This document shows, in pieces, positions 32,762 to 40,605 of a stretch of DNA of 64,000 nt. The notes below the pieces were generated by a model. The model was not told where the DNA came from and ran no database searches. It saw nothing but the letters and a program-made list of their open reading frames with translations. Numbering within the stretch: position 1 is the stretch's first letter; each line of letters opens with the position of its first letter. The position numbers and the translations under genes are program-made. Origin of the DNA: Spirochaetia bacterium (GTDB lineage Bacteria; Spirochaetota; Spirochaetia; Treponematales; Breznakiellaceae); assembly GCA_025997795.1 (NCBI GenBank), contig BNVB01000001.1, positions 1-64,000 of the forward strand. The letters are read 5' to 3'.

Positions 32762-34604
32762 TAACATCCACCGATCCAAGTTTGGGGGCGCTTATGTTCA
32801 GCATGGACCGGACTTCCGCCAGGGTTTCCGGCTTTGGCTGGGGGCCGCCCTCTACCTTCATGTTCACCACGGCAAACATCCGTATGGGCTTTACCTTGCC
32901 CTTAACCCGCACCGGGGGCATCTCTTCGGTAATGATATAATTACGGATAAGTTCCCAGGTATTTTCGGTAATAAGAATATCCGTACCCAGGGGTTTATTG
33001 AGCGATTCGGTACGGCTGGCAAGGTTTACCGTATCGCCTATCACCGTATATTCCATTCGTTCCTTTGAACCGATTTGTCCCGCTACCACATCGCCGGTAT
33101 TGATGCCGCAGCCTATTTTAAGTTTTGGCCGGTTTTCGTTTGTTTTGTCGTTATTGTATCTGGCCAGGGCAATACGCATCATCAGGGCGGAACGGACACA
33201 GGCAAGGGCATCCCGGGCGGTACTTCCGGCAGAAACCGGAGCGCCCCATACTGCCATAACCGAATCGCCGATAAACTTATCCACCACCCCGCCGGTTTTG
33301 TTTACACATTCAACCATTCGGGAAAGGTACGAATTAAGAAAATCGACCACATCCTGGGCGGTCATGGTTTCGGAAATGCTGGTAAAATCCCGGATGTCGG
33401 AAAAAAACACCGTTACCGTTTTTGTCTCTCCCCCCAGGGTTAATTCACCCTTCATGGCTTTTTCGGCAATGTCCCGGTTGATAAAACGGCCAAAGGTATC
33501 TTTAAGCCGCTCCCGTTCCGCAAGGCCCCGGCCCATGGAAACAAAACTTTGGGTAAGGTAGCCTATTTCGTCCCGGCTTTTTGCCGCCAGGTCTATGGCA
33601 TATTCACCGTTTTTAATCCGGCCCGCCGCCGCAGCCAGTCTTTTAAGAGGGCCGCTCAAGGTTTTGGAAAAAAACCAGATAAAAAGAATTGACGAAAAGA
33701 GCACCGCCCCGGTAAGAAAAATATTCCGCCAGGTGGTGGCAATAACCCCTTCAAAGATAGTTTCAAATTCGATGCGGGTAACCAGCGCCGCATTGGCAAT
33801 GGACAACTTCCGGTACGCTCCCAGATACTTTTTTCCATCGGCATCGGTATAGATGGTTTGGAGCATCTTACCTTCGCTTTTCCAAATGTCCCGGATAAAG
33901 GGTTCACCCTCCATGTTAACCGCTGCGGCGGTCATTCCCGTATCGGCATGGATTAGCACATCCCCGTCGTCATTAATGATAAAAGATGCATTGGCTCCGG
34001 TGCCGAAGATCTCTCCCAGAGAATCGGGAGAAAAGAAAATTACTGCGGAATTTTCTTTTTCCGGCCGCGGACAAAACATGGCCAGCACAGGAAAACCAAA
34101 AGCCGGAGACGCGTTAAGGATAACCAGTTCCCCCGCCGCAGCCCGCCGGGCGGTTTCTTCCTTTTCTGCGATAAAAGAAAGGGCGGCGGCGCTTTCTGCA
34201 TCATTGCTTAGAAAAAAAGTTTCGTTTACCAGGCTCTTTCCGGAATGGTAAACAAGGGCCACATCTTTGTTTTGTTCAAAGAAAAATACCTCTGTTGAAC
34301 GGAGCAGTTCCGGCGGTATTGATTCCGGCAGTTTTTCCAGAGCGTCCAGGGTATCCACCAGAGCCAGCGCATTGGAGCGGATCATCCCCAGAACCAGTTC
34401 TGTTTCTGTTGTGGATCTTTGATTGATACTCAGGTTGTTTTCTTCGGCAGTCCGGCGTACGTCATCGCTGACAAAATAGGATACCAGCGCCGTAATAACT
34501 CCCAGAGAAATGAGGAGCAGTATGGTAATGATCGTAACCAGCTTAAAACCGATAGGAAAAATAATGTCCCGCTTTCGGGATTTTACGGCTTCCATTTTTT
34601 TCAT
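32727..34604 (-). CDS. Class III adenylate/guanylate cyclase with membrane sensor and HAMP domain
   Basis: A 625-residue protein. It has a membrane helix (about 15-40), an extracytoplasmic Cache-like sensor (about 40-285), a second helix (about 290-310), HAMP (about 310-365), then the catalytic domain. Metal-binding Asp residues lie in FFSDIRDF (near 401) and DKFIGDSVMAVWG; the base-recognition Lys of VVDKFIGD and VIGDTVNLASR favour ATP as substrate, so cAMP is the likely product. The N-terminus starts MKKM; TATAGT touches the first ATG, and the second ATG (34595) would suit a leaderless start. It heads an overlapping operon with FecR-domain and beta-barrel proteins. Confidence 0.88.
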   Translation of the reverse strand: MKKMEAVKSRKRDIIFPIGFKLVTIITILLLISLGVITALVSYFVSDDVRRTAEENNLSINQRSTTETELVLGMIRSNALALVDTLDALEKLPESIPPELLRSTEVFFFEQNKDVALVYHSGKSLVNETFFLSNDAESAAALSFIAEKEETARRAAAGELVILNASPAFGFPVLAMFCPRPEKENSAVIFFSPDSLGEIFGTGANASFIINDDGDVLIHADTGMTAAAVNMEGEPFIRDIWKSEGKMLQTIYTDADGKKYLGAYRKLSIANAALVTRIEFETIFEGVIATTWRNIFLTGAVLFSSILFIWFFSKTLSGPLKRLAAAAGRIKNGEYAIDLAAKSRDEIGYLTQSFVSMGRGLAERERLKDTFGRFINRDIAEKAMKGELTLGGETKTVTVFFSDIRDFTSISETMTAQDVVDFLNSYLSRMVECVNKTGGVVDKFIGDSVMAVWGAPVSAGSTARDALACVRSALMMRIALARYNNDKTNENRPKLKIGCGINTGDVVAGQIGSKERMEYTVIGDTVNLASRTESLNKPLGTDILITENTWELIRNYIITEEMPPVRVKGKVKPIRMFAVVNMKVEGGPQPKPETLAEVRSMLNISAPKLGSVDVNAKEKKYKIGN

Positions 34605-34653
34605 ACTATACTACAGTTATACTACAAGCGAATGTTTTGTTCAATCACGGGGT

Positions 34654-35634
34654 CTATTCCCAGCCGCCTGGCGTACCGGGCTTAGTGCTATCAAGTATGA
34701 CATCTTCCCCTGCGGTGTTGTTTCTGTGGCTAGGAGGAGTAACATTAACAAACACCGCATCTCCGTCACCGGCAGATATAAATTTATTAGACATATCGCC
34801 GCCATCAGAGCCGTAGATAATACCGCCTGTTTTTATAAAGGGTCCGTTGCTATCCACATAAACTCCACCGCCCACACCGCCGTCGACTATATTGCCGCTA
34901 ATACTCCCGCCGCGCATGGTAAAGCTGCCGCCGTATTGAACAACAACCCCGCCGCCAGCGCCGGAACCGACACCAGATTTGTTTCCGTGGATAGTACCCC
35001 CGGTCATGATAAATACACCGTTTCCGCCTATATAGACCCCTCCGGCATAACCGCTGGCGGTATTACTGCTGATTTCCCCGCCGGTCATAATAAAGGTACC
35101 GCCATAACCGGTTGCAGATATCTCTACGGCGCCGTGGCCGTTATTGTTCCTCAGTATAGCGCCGTCCGCCAGGGTACATGTGGCGCCGAGATGCGTCAGT
35201 TTTACAAAGTGGCTGCCGGGTGTTGAGGGGGTGCTGATATTTTTTCCATCCAGGATCAGTGTTCCCCCTTTTGGATGGCCCAGGGTTAAATGTCCCCCGT
35301 TTTGTACCTGAAAAAAATTCGTTTTAAAATCAGTTTGGCGGCTTATTGTTTCTGTTCCGCTGTAGACGGTGAGTGTTACCGTCCGGGAAACGGTAATGGC
35401 ACCCGGTGTAACAGAGTTAGGTGTTTCAAAACTTTTTGCCAGAGCGATTATTTCCGCTGTGGAATGTTCCACCGCCTGCTTTAATTCATTCCAATTACTT
35501 ACCAGTTTTACCGTTAGATTAAAGTCTATGTCCTCTTTAATTGGTGTATTACAGGAAGTAAATAAGAAAGTTACCAAGAGCAAGAAAATGCTCATAACTA
35601 TTGACCGTTTTACAAACATTTTTACAATCATCAT
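34654..35634 (-). CDS. Putative surface lipoprotein with beta-helix (GGxISGN) repeats
   Basis: About 326 residues with a lipoprotein signal ending FLFTSC. The middle part carries repeats of the type GGEISSNTASGYAGGVYIGG, GGTIHGNKSG and GGSISGNIVDGG, expected to fold as a right-handed beta-helix as in bacterial adhesins and polymorphic outer-membrane proteins. The start is uncertain: GTG 35649, ATG 35634 and ATG 35619 are all in frame and none has a ribosome binding site. It belongs with the lipoprotein at 57933-59486. Upstream lies a divergent sRNA candidate. Role unknown; surface exposure is an inference. Confidence 0.65.
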   Translation of the reverse strand: MMIVKMFVKRSIVMSIFLLLVTFLFTSCNTPIKEDIDFNLTVKLVSNWNELKQAVEHSTAEIIALAKSFETPNSVTPGAITVSRTVTLTVYSGTETISRQTDFKTNFFQVQNGGHLTLGHPKGGTLILDGKNISTPSTPGSHFVKLTHLGATCTLADGAILRNNNGHGAVEISATGYGGTFIMTGGEISSNTASGYAGGVYIGGNGVFIMTGGTIHGNKSGVGSGAGGGVVVQYGGSFTMRGGSISGNIVDGGVGGGVYVDSNGPFIKTGGIIYGSDGGDMSNKFISAGDGDAVFVNVTPPSHRNNTAGEDVILDSTKPGTPGGWE

Positions 35635-35723
35635 GGAAGATTCTATCACAGAGAAAGAATCCCGTCACGGCCTTACCATTCCCGGGGCACTTCGATTTTT
35701 TGCAAAAAAACCCACAAAAACGC

Positions 35724-35752
35724 TTGACTTTTCACCCCATAAGCACTATATT
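35724..35752 (+). promoter_or_regulatory. Strong promoter with no protein gene downstream
   Basis: TTGACT (35724-35729), 17-nt spacer, TATATT (35747-35752). It points into a 185-bp space between two minus-strand genes and ends in an intrinsic terminator about 60 nt later. Confidence 0.65.
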
Positions 35753-35758
35753 TAAAGA

Positions 35759-35820
35759 GCTTGGGGTTAGTATTAAGTTACGTCCTGGGTAGCCGCCCTG
35801 CCTCTGGCAGGGTTTTTTTT
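35759..35820 (+). ncRNA. Candidate small RNA of about 60 nt
   Basis: Bounded by a near-consensus promoter (start of transcription near 35759) and a perfect terminator hairpin (35796-35812) with eight T residues. The stretch has no start codon with a ribosome binding site and no useful open frame. It does not resemble 4.5S RNA, 6S RNA or tmRNA. The 5' half (about 35 nt) is probably single-stranded and could pair with targets. Ends are estimated from promoter spacing and the T-run. Confidence 0.5.
35796..35820 (+). terminator. Intrinsic terminator of the small RNA candidate
   Basis: Stem CCCTGCC (35796-35802), loop TCT, stem GGCAGGG (35806-35812), then eight T (35813-35820). The T-run exists only on the plus strand, so it does not serve the minus-strand genes on either side. 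Confidence 0.85.
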
Positions 35821-35834
35821 ACCTTCCCAGCCAA

Positions 35835-36446
35835 TCATCTAAAACTACTCGTATCCCAGAAGTGGGGTCTCCCGCCATTCATAGAAACGATGATTTTCCC
35901 GGTATAATCCGGGTGCCTCTCCAACACCTGAACAATCCTGCGGCGAACTTCGTCGCGGTTTATCTTGGAATCAATGTTCATAAAGACATTTATGGAATTT
36001 CCCTTTCTTTTGGCATCACCAAATTCTTTTTCAACCCTTCTAGATGTTCCCGTGATAGTTCTGAATTCATAGGGAACACCGTTGACTACCGCGTCAGTAA
36101 CTCGATGGCGGTAGGAGCCTGGTTCGGGGGTAAAGAAAATAACATTTCCAAGGCTGCTTAGAATCTTGGCTTGGTATAATTCCTTTTTCAGAATATCGTG
36201 GTCGTTCTTGTTTTGCGGAATCCTTGACTTTGCCACTGACACGTTTGGCGGGAGAGTTAAATCTTTGGTGAACTCATTGGCTTTCTGGAATGCCGTGTTA
36301 TTTGAGATCCACTTCTTCTCATTCGGATATACCTTTGCCACATAATCAGTCGTTGCCTTTTTGTTATCTGCGAGGCGCTGCGCTGCGGCCGTCCGTTGGG
36401 CTTGCTGAACGCTCTGATTTGTTGAACTTGAGGATGGTGTTTTCAC
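35835..36446 (-). CDS. CdiA-C-like nuclease-toxin-domain protein (tentative)
   Basis: A 203-residue protein. The first 75 residues are Ser/Gln/Ala-rich and polar. The rest (ELYQAKILSSLGNVIFFTPEP, VTDAVVNGVPYEFRTITG, KRKGNSINVFMNID, GKIIVSMNGG) follows the layout of CdiA C-terminal tRNase domains: a helix with ...A..L..LG, then D-x-V-V-N-G-x-x-Y-E-F, then a strand with a poly-residue K. The usual ExK here reads EFR, so activity is uncertain. The GTG start overlaps the TGA of the DUF4130 gene (GTGA), making it the third gene of the radical-SAM operon. No immunity gene is visible. A degraded toxin tail is the alternative. Confidence 0.45.
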   Translation of the reverse strand: MKTPSSSSTNQSVQQAQRTAAAQRLADNKKATTDYVAKVYPNEKKWISNNTAFQKANEFTKDLTLPPNVSVAKSRIPQNKNDHDILKKELYQAKILSSLGNVIFFTPEPGSYRHRVTDAVVNGVPYEFRTITGTSRRVEKEFGDAKRKGNSINVFMNIDSKINRDEVRRRIVQVLERHPDYTGKIIVSMNGGRPHFWDTSSFR

Positions 36447-36988
36447 TGCATCTCTGTCAGGTACTTCCAGTAACGGCGGGGCATAAACTGTTTTTGTAAC
36501 GCGGGATTTGCCCGGTCTTTGTTGTTAATAGAACGGTGATAATTCTTCCAAAGTTCTTCCCATTTTTCCATGCCGGTACCACCGTTTTCCGCTTTATGCG
36601 GTGTCCAGCGCCGCAGTTCCGGCTCTTGTCCCAAGTCCCGGATCAAAACAAGTTTCCGCTTTTCATCGATGATCGCCCAGGCGGTTTCGCCAAAGCGTTC
36701 CAGAAAATGATCCGCCAATAACGGAAGTACAAAGTGATCCGGCGCACAGCGGGCGGTATAACGGTTTTCCGGGCCTTCTGCCTTAAACCGGAGCAGACCC
36801 CGAAGGCGGTCAAATTCCCGCCACATTTTCCAGACCGGATCATTTCTGTCATAATTCCACGCATTGGGAGCAAGCGGAGTCATTGCTTCCAGCCGTTCCA
36901 AAACGTTTTGGAAAGCTGCTTCATCCTGCGGTTCATCAAAAAGTTCACCCTGTGTTGTATCCATAGTTACTTCAAAAGATTTTATCAA
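36443..36988 (-). CDS. DUF4130 protein, partner of the radical-SAM DNA metabolism protein (TIGR03915 type)
   Basis: A 181-residue protein with the DUF4130 pattern: FDRLRGLLRFKAEGPENRYTARCAPDHFVLPLLADHFLERFGETAWAIIDEKRKLVLI. Proteins of this type are nearly always encoded beside the radical-SAM protein found immediately upstream and are thought to act with it on DNA; the reaction is not established. It seems shorter at the N-terminus than typical members. Start: TTG 36988 with AGGAG 8-9 nt upstream, overlapping the rSAM stop; an ATG eight codons later (36964) is the alternative. A perfect 18-bp palindrome (36896-36913) lies in its coding sequence. Confidence 0.75.
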   Translation of the reverse strand: MIKSFEVTMDTTQGELFDEPQDEAAFQNVLERLEAMTPLAPNAWNYDRNDPVWKMWREFDRLRGLLRFKAEGPENRYTARCAPDHFVLPLLADHFLERFGETAWAIIDEKRKLVLIRDLGQEPELRRWTPHKAENGGTGMEKWEELWKNYHRSINNKDRANPALQKQFMPRRYWKYLTEMQ

Positions 36989-37000
36989 ATTACTGGACTC

Positions 37001-38374
37001 CTAAAATTCAAACAACGGCAGTTGGAGGCCGTCGTCCCCGTTGGCAAGAATACGGCGGAGCCGTTTGGGATTATCCAGCGAGACTCCCGCAAGCCGTTCA
37101 AAAATGGTTCCCCCCAGGGTTATAAAGTATCGGGCACGTTTTAACACTACCCCCAGCCGCCTAAGGCCGTCAAAACTGATTGGCCGGGAACGGCGGGCTT
37201 CGATGATCCGCCGGGCGCTTTTTGCTCCAATGCCCGGCACCCGGAGCAGTTCTTCGGAGGAGGCCCGCTTAAGTTCCACGGGAAAAAATTCCGGATGGCG
37301 GAGAGCCCAGGCGGTTTTGGGGTCCAGCGCCGGATCAAGAAACGGATCATCGCCAAGAATTTCTTCCGGTAAAAAATGGTAAAACCGCATAAGCCAATCC
37401 GCCTGGTAGAGCCGGTGTTCCCTGACAAGGAGCCGCCGCGGCGCTTCGCGCGGGGTGTGGAATGGATGCCGCGGTGTATACACATCGCCCTGTGTATCGC
37501 CGGCAAAGAGATCCGGGGCAAGAGGCGCGGGAGCCGCCGCAGGGGGAAGCTCCGCCACCGGCATATAGGCGGAATAGTACACCCGCCGGAGGGAGTATTT
37601 TTTGTAAAGCGCCCCGGAAAGGCCAATGATGGTTTTGTCGTCTTCACTGCTGGCCCCCACAATAAGCTGAGTGCTTTGGCCCGCCGGGGCGTATACCGGG
37701 GCGGATTTAATCCTGCGGCGATCTTCTTCGGTTTCGCGGGAAACCTGCAGCACTTCGTTCATGGCGCCGAAGATCAACTTACCCGATTTTTGGGGAGCCA
37801 GATGCTGGAGGCTTTTATCTGTAGGAAGTTCGATGTTGGCGCTGAGCCGGTCTGCCCACAGCCCCGCTTCGCGGATCTTGTTTTCCCCCGAACCGGGAAT
37901 AATTTTGAGGTGAATATAACCGTTGTACCCTTCCTGGGTACGCAGGGTCTTTGCCACAGAAATAAGTTTTTCCATAACAATGTCGGGATCGGCAAATATC
38001 CCCGAAGATAGAAACAATCCTTCTATATAATTACGGCGGTAAAATTCGCAGGTAAGTTCCACCAGCTCTCCGGGGGTAAAGGAAGTCCGCTCCGTATCGG
38101 CGGAAACACGGTTTATACAGTAGGCGCAGTCAAAACGGCACACATTGGAATAAAGCACCTTGAGCAGACTAACACAGCGGCCGTCTCCGGTCCAGGAATG
38201 GCAGACCCCCGCCGGTACCCGGTTCCCGAAACCGCCGGATAATCCGTTGGATGATCCGCCGGATAATCCGGTAGCGGTACCGCCGGCGCTTCCTGTGCTT
38301 CCGGAAGAAGCGCAGGAAGCGTCATATTTTGCCGCCCCGGCAAGGATGCTCAGCTTTTCTCCCAAATCCATCAT
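37001..38374 (-). CDS. Putative DNA modification/repair radical-SAM protein (TIGR03916 type)
   Basis: About 457 residues from the first of two tandem ATG codons at 38374 (MMDLGEKLSILAGAAKYDASC). The radical-SAM cluster motif is CRFDCAYC in NVCRFDCAYCINR, near residue 80. GYNGYIHLKIIPG and SANIELPTDKSLQHLAPQK are family signatures. A C-terminal helix-hairpin-helix region (LLRVPGIGAKSARRIIEARR) would bind DNA. A repeat-encoded GLSGGSSNGLSGG insert lies near residues 38-50. The gene is read from its own promoter and is followed by DUF4130 and a CdiA-C-like gene. The chemistry on DNA is unknown. Confidence 0.85.
   Translation of the reverse strand: MMDLGEKLSILAGAAKYDASCASSGSTGSAGGTATGLSGGSSNGLSGGFGNRVPAGVCHSWTGDGRCVSLLKVLYSNVCRFDCAYCINRVSADTERTSFTPGELVELTCEFYRRNYIEGLFLSSGIFADPDIVMEKLISVAKTLRTQEGYNGYIHLKIIPGSGENKIREAGLWADRLSANIELPTDKSLQHLAPQKSGKLIFGAMNEVLQVSRETEEDRRRIKSAPVYAPAGQSTQLIVGASSEDDKTIIGLSGALYKKYSLRRVYYSAYMPVAELPPAAAPAPLAPDLFAGDTQGDVYTPRHPFHTPREAPRRLLVREHRLYQADWLMRFYHFLPEEILGDDPFLDPALDPKTAWALRHPEFFPVELKRASSEELLRVPGIGAKSARRIIEARRSRPISFDGLRRLGVVLKRARYFITLGGTIFERLAGVSLDNPKRLRRILANGDDGLQLPLFEF
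38235..38271. repeat. Palindromic repeat cluster in the radical-SAM gene
   Basis: CCGGATAATCCG at 38235-38246 and again, reverse-symmetric, at 38259-38271, separated by the related GGATGATCC. The units are near-palindromes and encode Gly/Ser/Asn in a spacer before the radical-SAM domain. Confidence 0.7.
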
Positions 38375-38380
38375 ACTACT

Positions 38381-38409
38381 ACTATACAACAGTTTAGCTG
38401 GAGGTGCAA
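38381..38409 (-). promoter_or_regulatory. Promoter of the radical-SAM operon
   Basis: On the minus strand TTGCAC (38404-38409), 17-nt spacer, TATAGT (38381-38386), 6 nt before the first ATG. No ribosome binding site fits between, so the transcript is probably leaderless. Confidence 0.6.
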
Positions 38410-38449
38410 GAGTTCTTTTGCAATTCAACAGAAAACGGTATAGTAAACC

Positions 38450-39406
38450 ATGGATATACCCTTCATGCCCTGGCCCGCTCTAACTTCGCTGGCTAAGCTT
38501 TTTCCCTCAAAACGCTTTCCCGGCCTTTTTTACTATGATACCGGAGATACCGGAGGAGAGCGGCCTGCGCTGATTCTAATCCACGGCCTGGGGGACGAAG
38601 CCGACACCTGGCGGAATATTATTCCGCTTTTAGCCGATGCCGGTTACCGGGTGCTGGCCCCGGACCTTCCGGGTTTCGGAAGGTCACGGGTCCCCATCCA
38701 ACACTTTACCCTAAGCCGCCATGCAAAGGCGGTAAACGAATTAGCCGCGGCGGTTTCTGCGGCATCCATTCCAAAACCCGCGGCATCCATTCCAAAATCC
38801 GCGGTACCGGGAAACGCAGGGGTTATCCTTATCGGCAGTTCCATGGGTGCGGCAGCGGCGGAGCTGGCGGCCATTGGAGCGGAACGGAAAAGTCCCGGTT
38901 TAGTAAAGGGGCTTGTTCTTCTGGACGGCTGTATCCCTCAGGGAGCGCCTTTTCCGTTTTCTATGACACTGGCGGCGGCAAACAAATCCTGGTACCGCTC
39001 TTTCCGTAACAATCCCGAAGGGCTCTGGCGCTCACTGGCTCCCTACTATGCCAATCTGGAAGGCCTTCCCCAGGCAGAGAAGGATTTTCTCCATCAGCGG
39101 GTAAAGGACCGTATTTTAAACCTTATGCAGGAACGGGCCTATTTTTCTTCCATGCGGAGTTTGATACTGCAAACCACGTTCCGTTCCGCCTATTACCGCC
39201 GGAACATCAAAAAATGGCCCGGCCGAATCGGCCTTATCTGGGGTGAACATGATCTGGTTTTTCCCCTCACCCGGGCAGAATACTTCCGCGCGCTTTTTTC
39301 GGCCAAACCGGAACTGACGGTAATCAGAGGCGCGGGGCATCTTCCCCACCAGGAAAAACCAGCCGAAACAGCCAGGGCAATCCTGAAATTTTGTGACGGA
39401 TTATAA
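38450..39406 (+). CDS. Alpha/beta hydrolase
   Basis: A 318-residue hydrolase. Oxyanion segment ALILIHGLGDEADTWRN, nucleophile elbow GSSMGAAAA (catalytic Ser near residue 128), a cap domain in the middle, and the C-terminal GEHDLVF (Asp) and GAGHLPHQE (His) complete the triad. The substrate is not predictable. A 21-bp tandem repeat encodes AASIPKP-AASIPKS just before the nucleophile strand. The start ATG lies 5 nt after TATAGT (38439-38444), with no ribosome binding site; an ATG five codons on is also possible. It is divergent from the radical-SAM operon. Confidence 0.8.
   Translation: MDIPFMPWPALTSLAKLFPSKRFPGLFYYDTGDTGGERPALILIHGLGDEADTWRNIIPLLADAGYRVLAPDLPGFGRSRVPIQHFTLSRHAKAVNELAAAVSAASIPKPAASIPKSAVPGNAGVILIGSSMGAAAAELAAIGAERKSPGLVKGLVLLDGCIPQGAPFPFSMTLAAANKSWYRSFRNNPEGLWRSLAPYYANLEGLPQAEKDFLHQRVKDRILNLMQERAYFSSMRSLILQTTFRSAYYRRNIKKWPGRIGLIWGEHDLVFPLTRAEYFRALFSAKPELTVIRGAGHLPHQEKPAETARAILKFCDGL
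38759..38800 (+). repeat. 21-bp tandem repeat (2 copies) in the hydrolase gene
   Basis: Units at 38759-38779 and 38780-38800 differ by one base. They contain CATCCATTCCAAAA and are bordered by CCGCGG palindromes; they encode AASIPKP/AASIPKS. Confidence 0.85.
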
Positions 39407-39483
39407 TCCGCAATCCCCGGTACAAAAAAGCCTCGCTTTTTTTACCGGCTCGCTTTTTTTACTGGATCGATCTATACTGAACC

Positions 39484-40602
39484 ATGATCATTGCCCTGGG
39501 CGAAGCGCTTATCGATATGGTGCCCGAAAAAGACAATACCGGCCGGGACATCTATGTGCCCTGCCTGGGAGGCAGTCCCTATAATACGGCCATTGCGGCG
39601 GGGCGAATTCTGGGAAACAAAAAGGGCCCGCGGGCCGCTTTTCTTTCCCGGCTTTCCCGGGATTTTTTTGGCGAGGCCCTGGTTCGCCACCTAAAACAAA
39701 ACAAGGTGTCCACGGATTTAATTATCCGGTCCAATGAAAACACGACCCTGGCCTTTGTCAAACTGGAAGCAAACAAAGAACCGGTCTATATTTTTTATAC
39801 CGAAGGAGCGGCGGACCGTTCCCTTCTGCCAACAGATATTCCTGCGGAACTTCCCGCCGGAACAAACTGCCTCTCTTTTGGCTCCATTTCGCTTACCATG
39901 GAACCCTCCGCCGGAACCATCGAAAATTTTATTTTCCGGGAAAGCGCCAGGCCGGATGGTCCGGTAATTTCCCACGATCCCAATGTACGGCCCATGATGA
40001 TCCGTGACCGGGAAAGCTATGTCCGCCGTTTTGAAAACTGGGTCCGGGCTTCTGCGATTGTAAAAATTTCTTCTGCCGATTTTGATTTTATCTACCCCGG
40101 TCTGGGCTTGGAAAAATCTATGGAAAAAGTTCTTGCCCTGATTTCCAGTAGAAACCCGGGTTTCAGTAGAAACCCGGGTTTCGGCGGAAACCCTGGGCCA
40201 AAGCTGCTGGCCGTTACCCTCGGCGCCGATGGAGCTGTGGCGCTGTTCCAACATGGCGGCGGCGCTGATGCCGGCGCTGCTGACGGCAGCGCCTTACTGC
40301 GGGTATCCGTTCCGGTTTTTAATTTGCCCCTGGCAGACACCATCGGCGCAGGAGATACATTCCATGGCGCCCTGCTCGCCTGGCTGGAAGACCATGGTTT
40401 TATGTCCAGGGCGGCGTTAGCTGCGTTAACAGAAAACAGCCTTAGAGAAGCGCTGGTTTTTGCCAACAAAGCGGCGGCCATTGTCTGTTCCCGCAAGGGG
40501 GCGAATCCGCCCACACTGGAGGAGATGGCGCAATTTCCCACTGGAAATTGCGGGCAATTTCCCACCGGGAATTGCGAACTTCCCACGGGAAATTGCGGGT
40601 AA
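39484..40602 (+). CDS. PfkB-family carbohydrate kinase (fructokinase-like)
   Basis: A 372-residue sugar kinase. N-terminal IIALGEALIDMVPEK, the sugar-binding GGSPYNTAIAAGRLL-like segment, HDPNVRP and the catalytic ADTIGAGDTFHGAL with its Asp match fructokinase-type PfkB enzymes. Two repeat insertions are visible: SRNPGFSRNPGFGGNPG at about 223-238 and QFPTGNCGQFPTGNCELPTGNCG forming the last 23 residues, beyond the normal end of the fold. TATACT (39472-39477) ends 6 nt before the ATG and no ribosome binding site is seen. It ends 3 bp before aroC, and the last repeat carries the ribosome binding region of aroC. Confidence 0.88.
   Translation: MIIALGEALIDMVPEKDNTGRDIYVPCLGGSPYNTAIAAGRILGNKKGPRAAFLSRLSRDFFGEALVRHLKQNKVSTDLIIRSNENTTLAFVKLEANKEPVYIFYTEGAADRSLLPTDIPAELPAGTNCLSFGSISLTMEPSAGTIENFIFRESARPDGPVISHDPNVRPMMIRDRESYVRRFENWVRASAIVKISSADFDFIYPGLGLEKSMEKVLALISSRNPGFSRNPGFGGNPGPKLLAVTLGADGAVALFQHGGGADAGAADGSALLRVSVPVFNLPLADTIGAGDTFHGALLAWLEDHGFMSRAALAALTENSLREALVFANKAAAIVCSRKGANPPTLEEMAQFPTGNCGQFPTGNCELPTGNCG
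40146..40199 (+). repeat. 18-bp palindromic tandem repeat in the PfkB kinase gene
   Basis: Two identical 18-bp units (40146-40163, 40164-40181) and a decayed third (40182-40199). Each has the palindrome GAAACCCGGGTTTC. They encode SRNPGF units. Confidence 0.9.
40531..40599 (+). repeat. 24-bp palindromic repeat forming the 3' end of the PfkB kinase gene
   Basis: Three units at 40531-40554, 40555-40578 and 40579-40599. The first contains CAATTTCC and GGAAATTG as inverted arms. They encode the QFPTGNCG tail and run up to the stop codon. Confidence 0.9.
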
Positions 40603-40605
40603 AGC

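Noticed and set aside
36896..36913. Perfect 18-bp palindrome TTCCAAAACGTTTTGGAA as a sixth copy of the dispersed palindrome
   Set aside because: It lacks the GTCAG or AACCG loop, lies inside the DUF4130 coding sequence, and encodes normal helix residues; it is probably chance similarity.
36443..36988. Immunity gene for the CdiA-C-like protein
   Set aside because: The protein matches DUF4130 and belongs with the radical-SAM gene; it lies upstream of the toxin-like gene and not downstream as immunity genes usually do.
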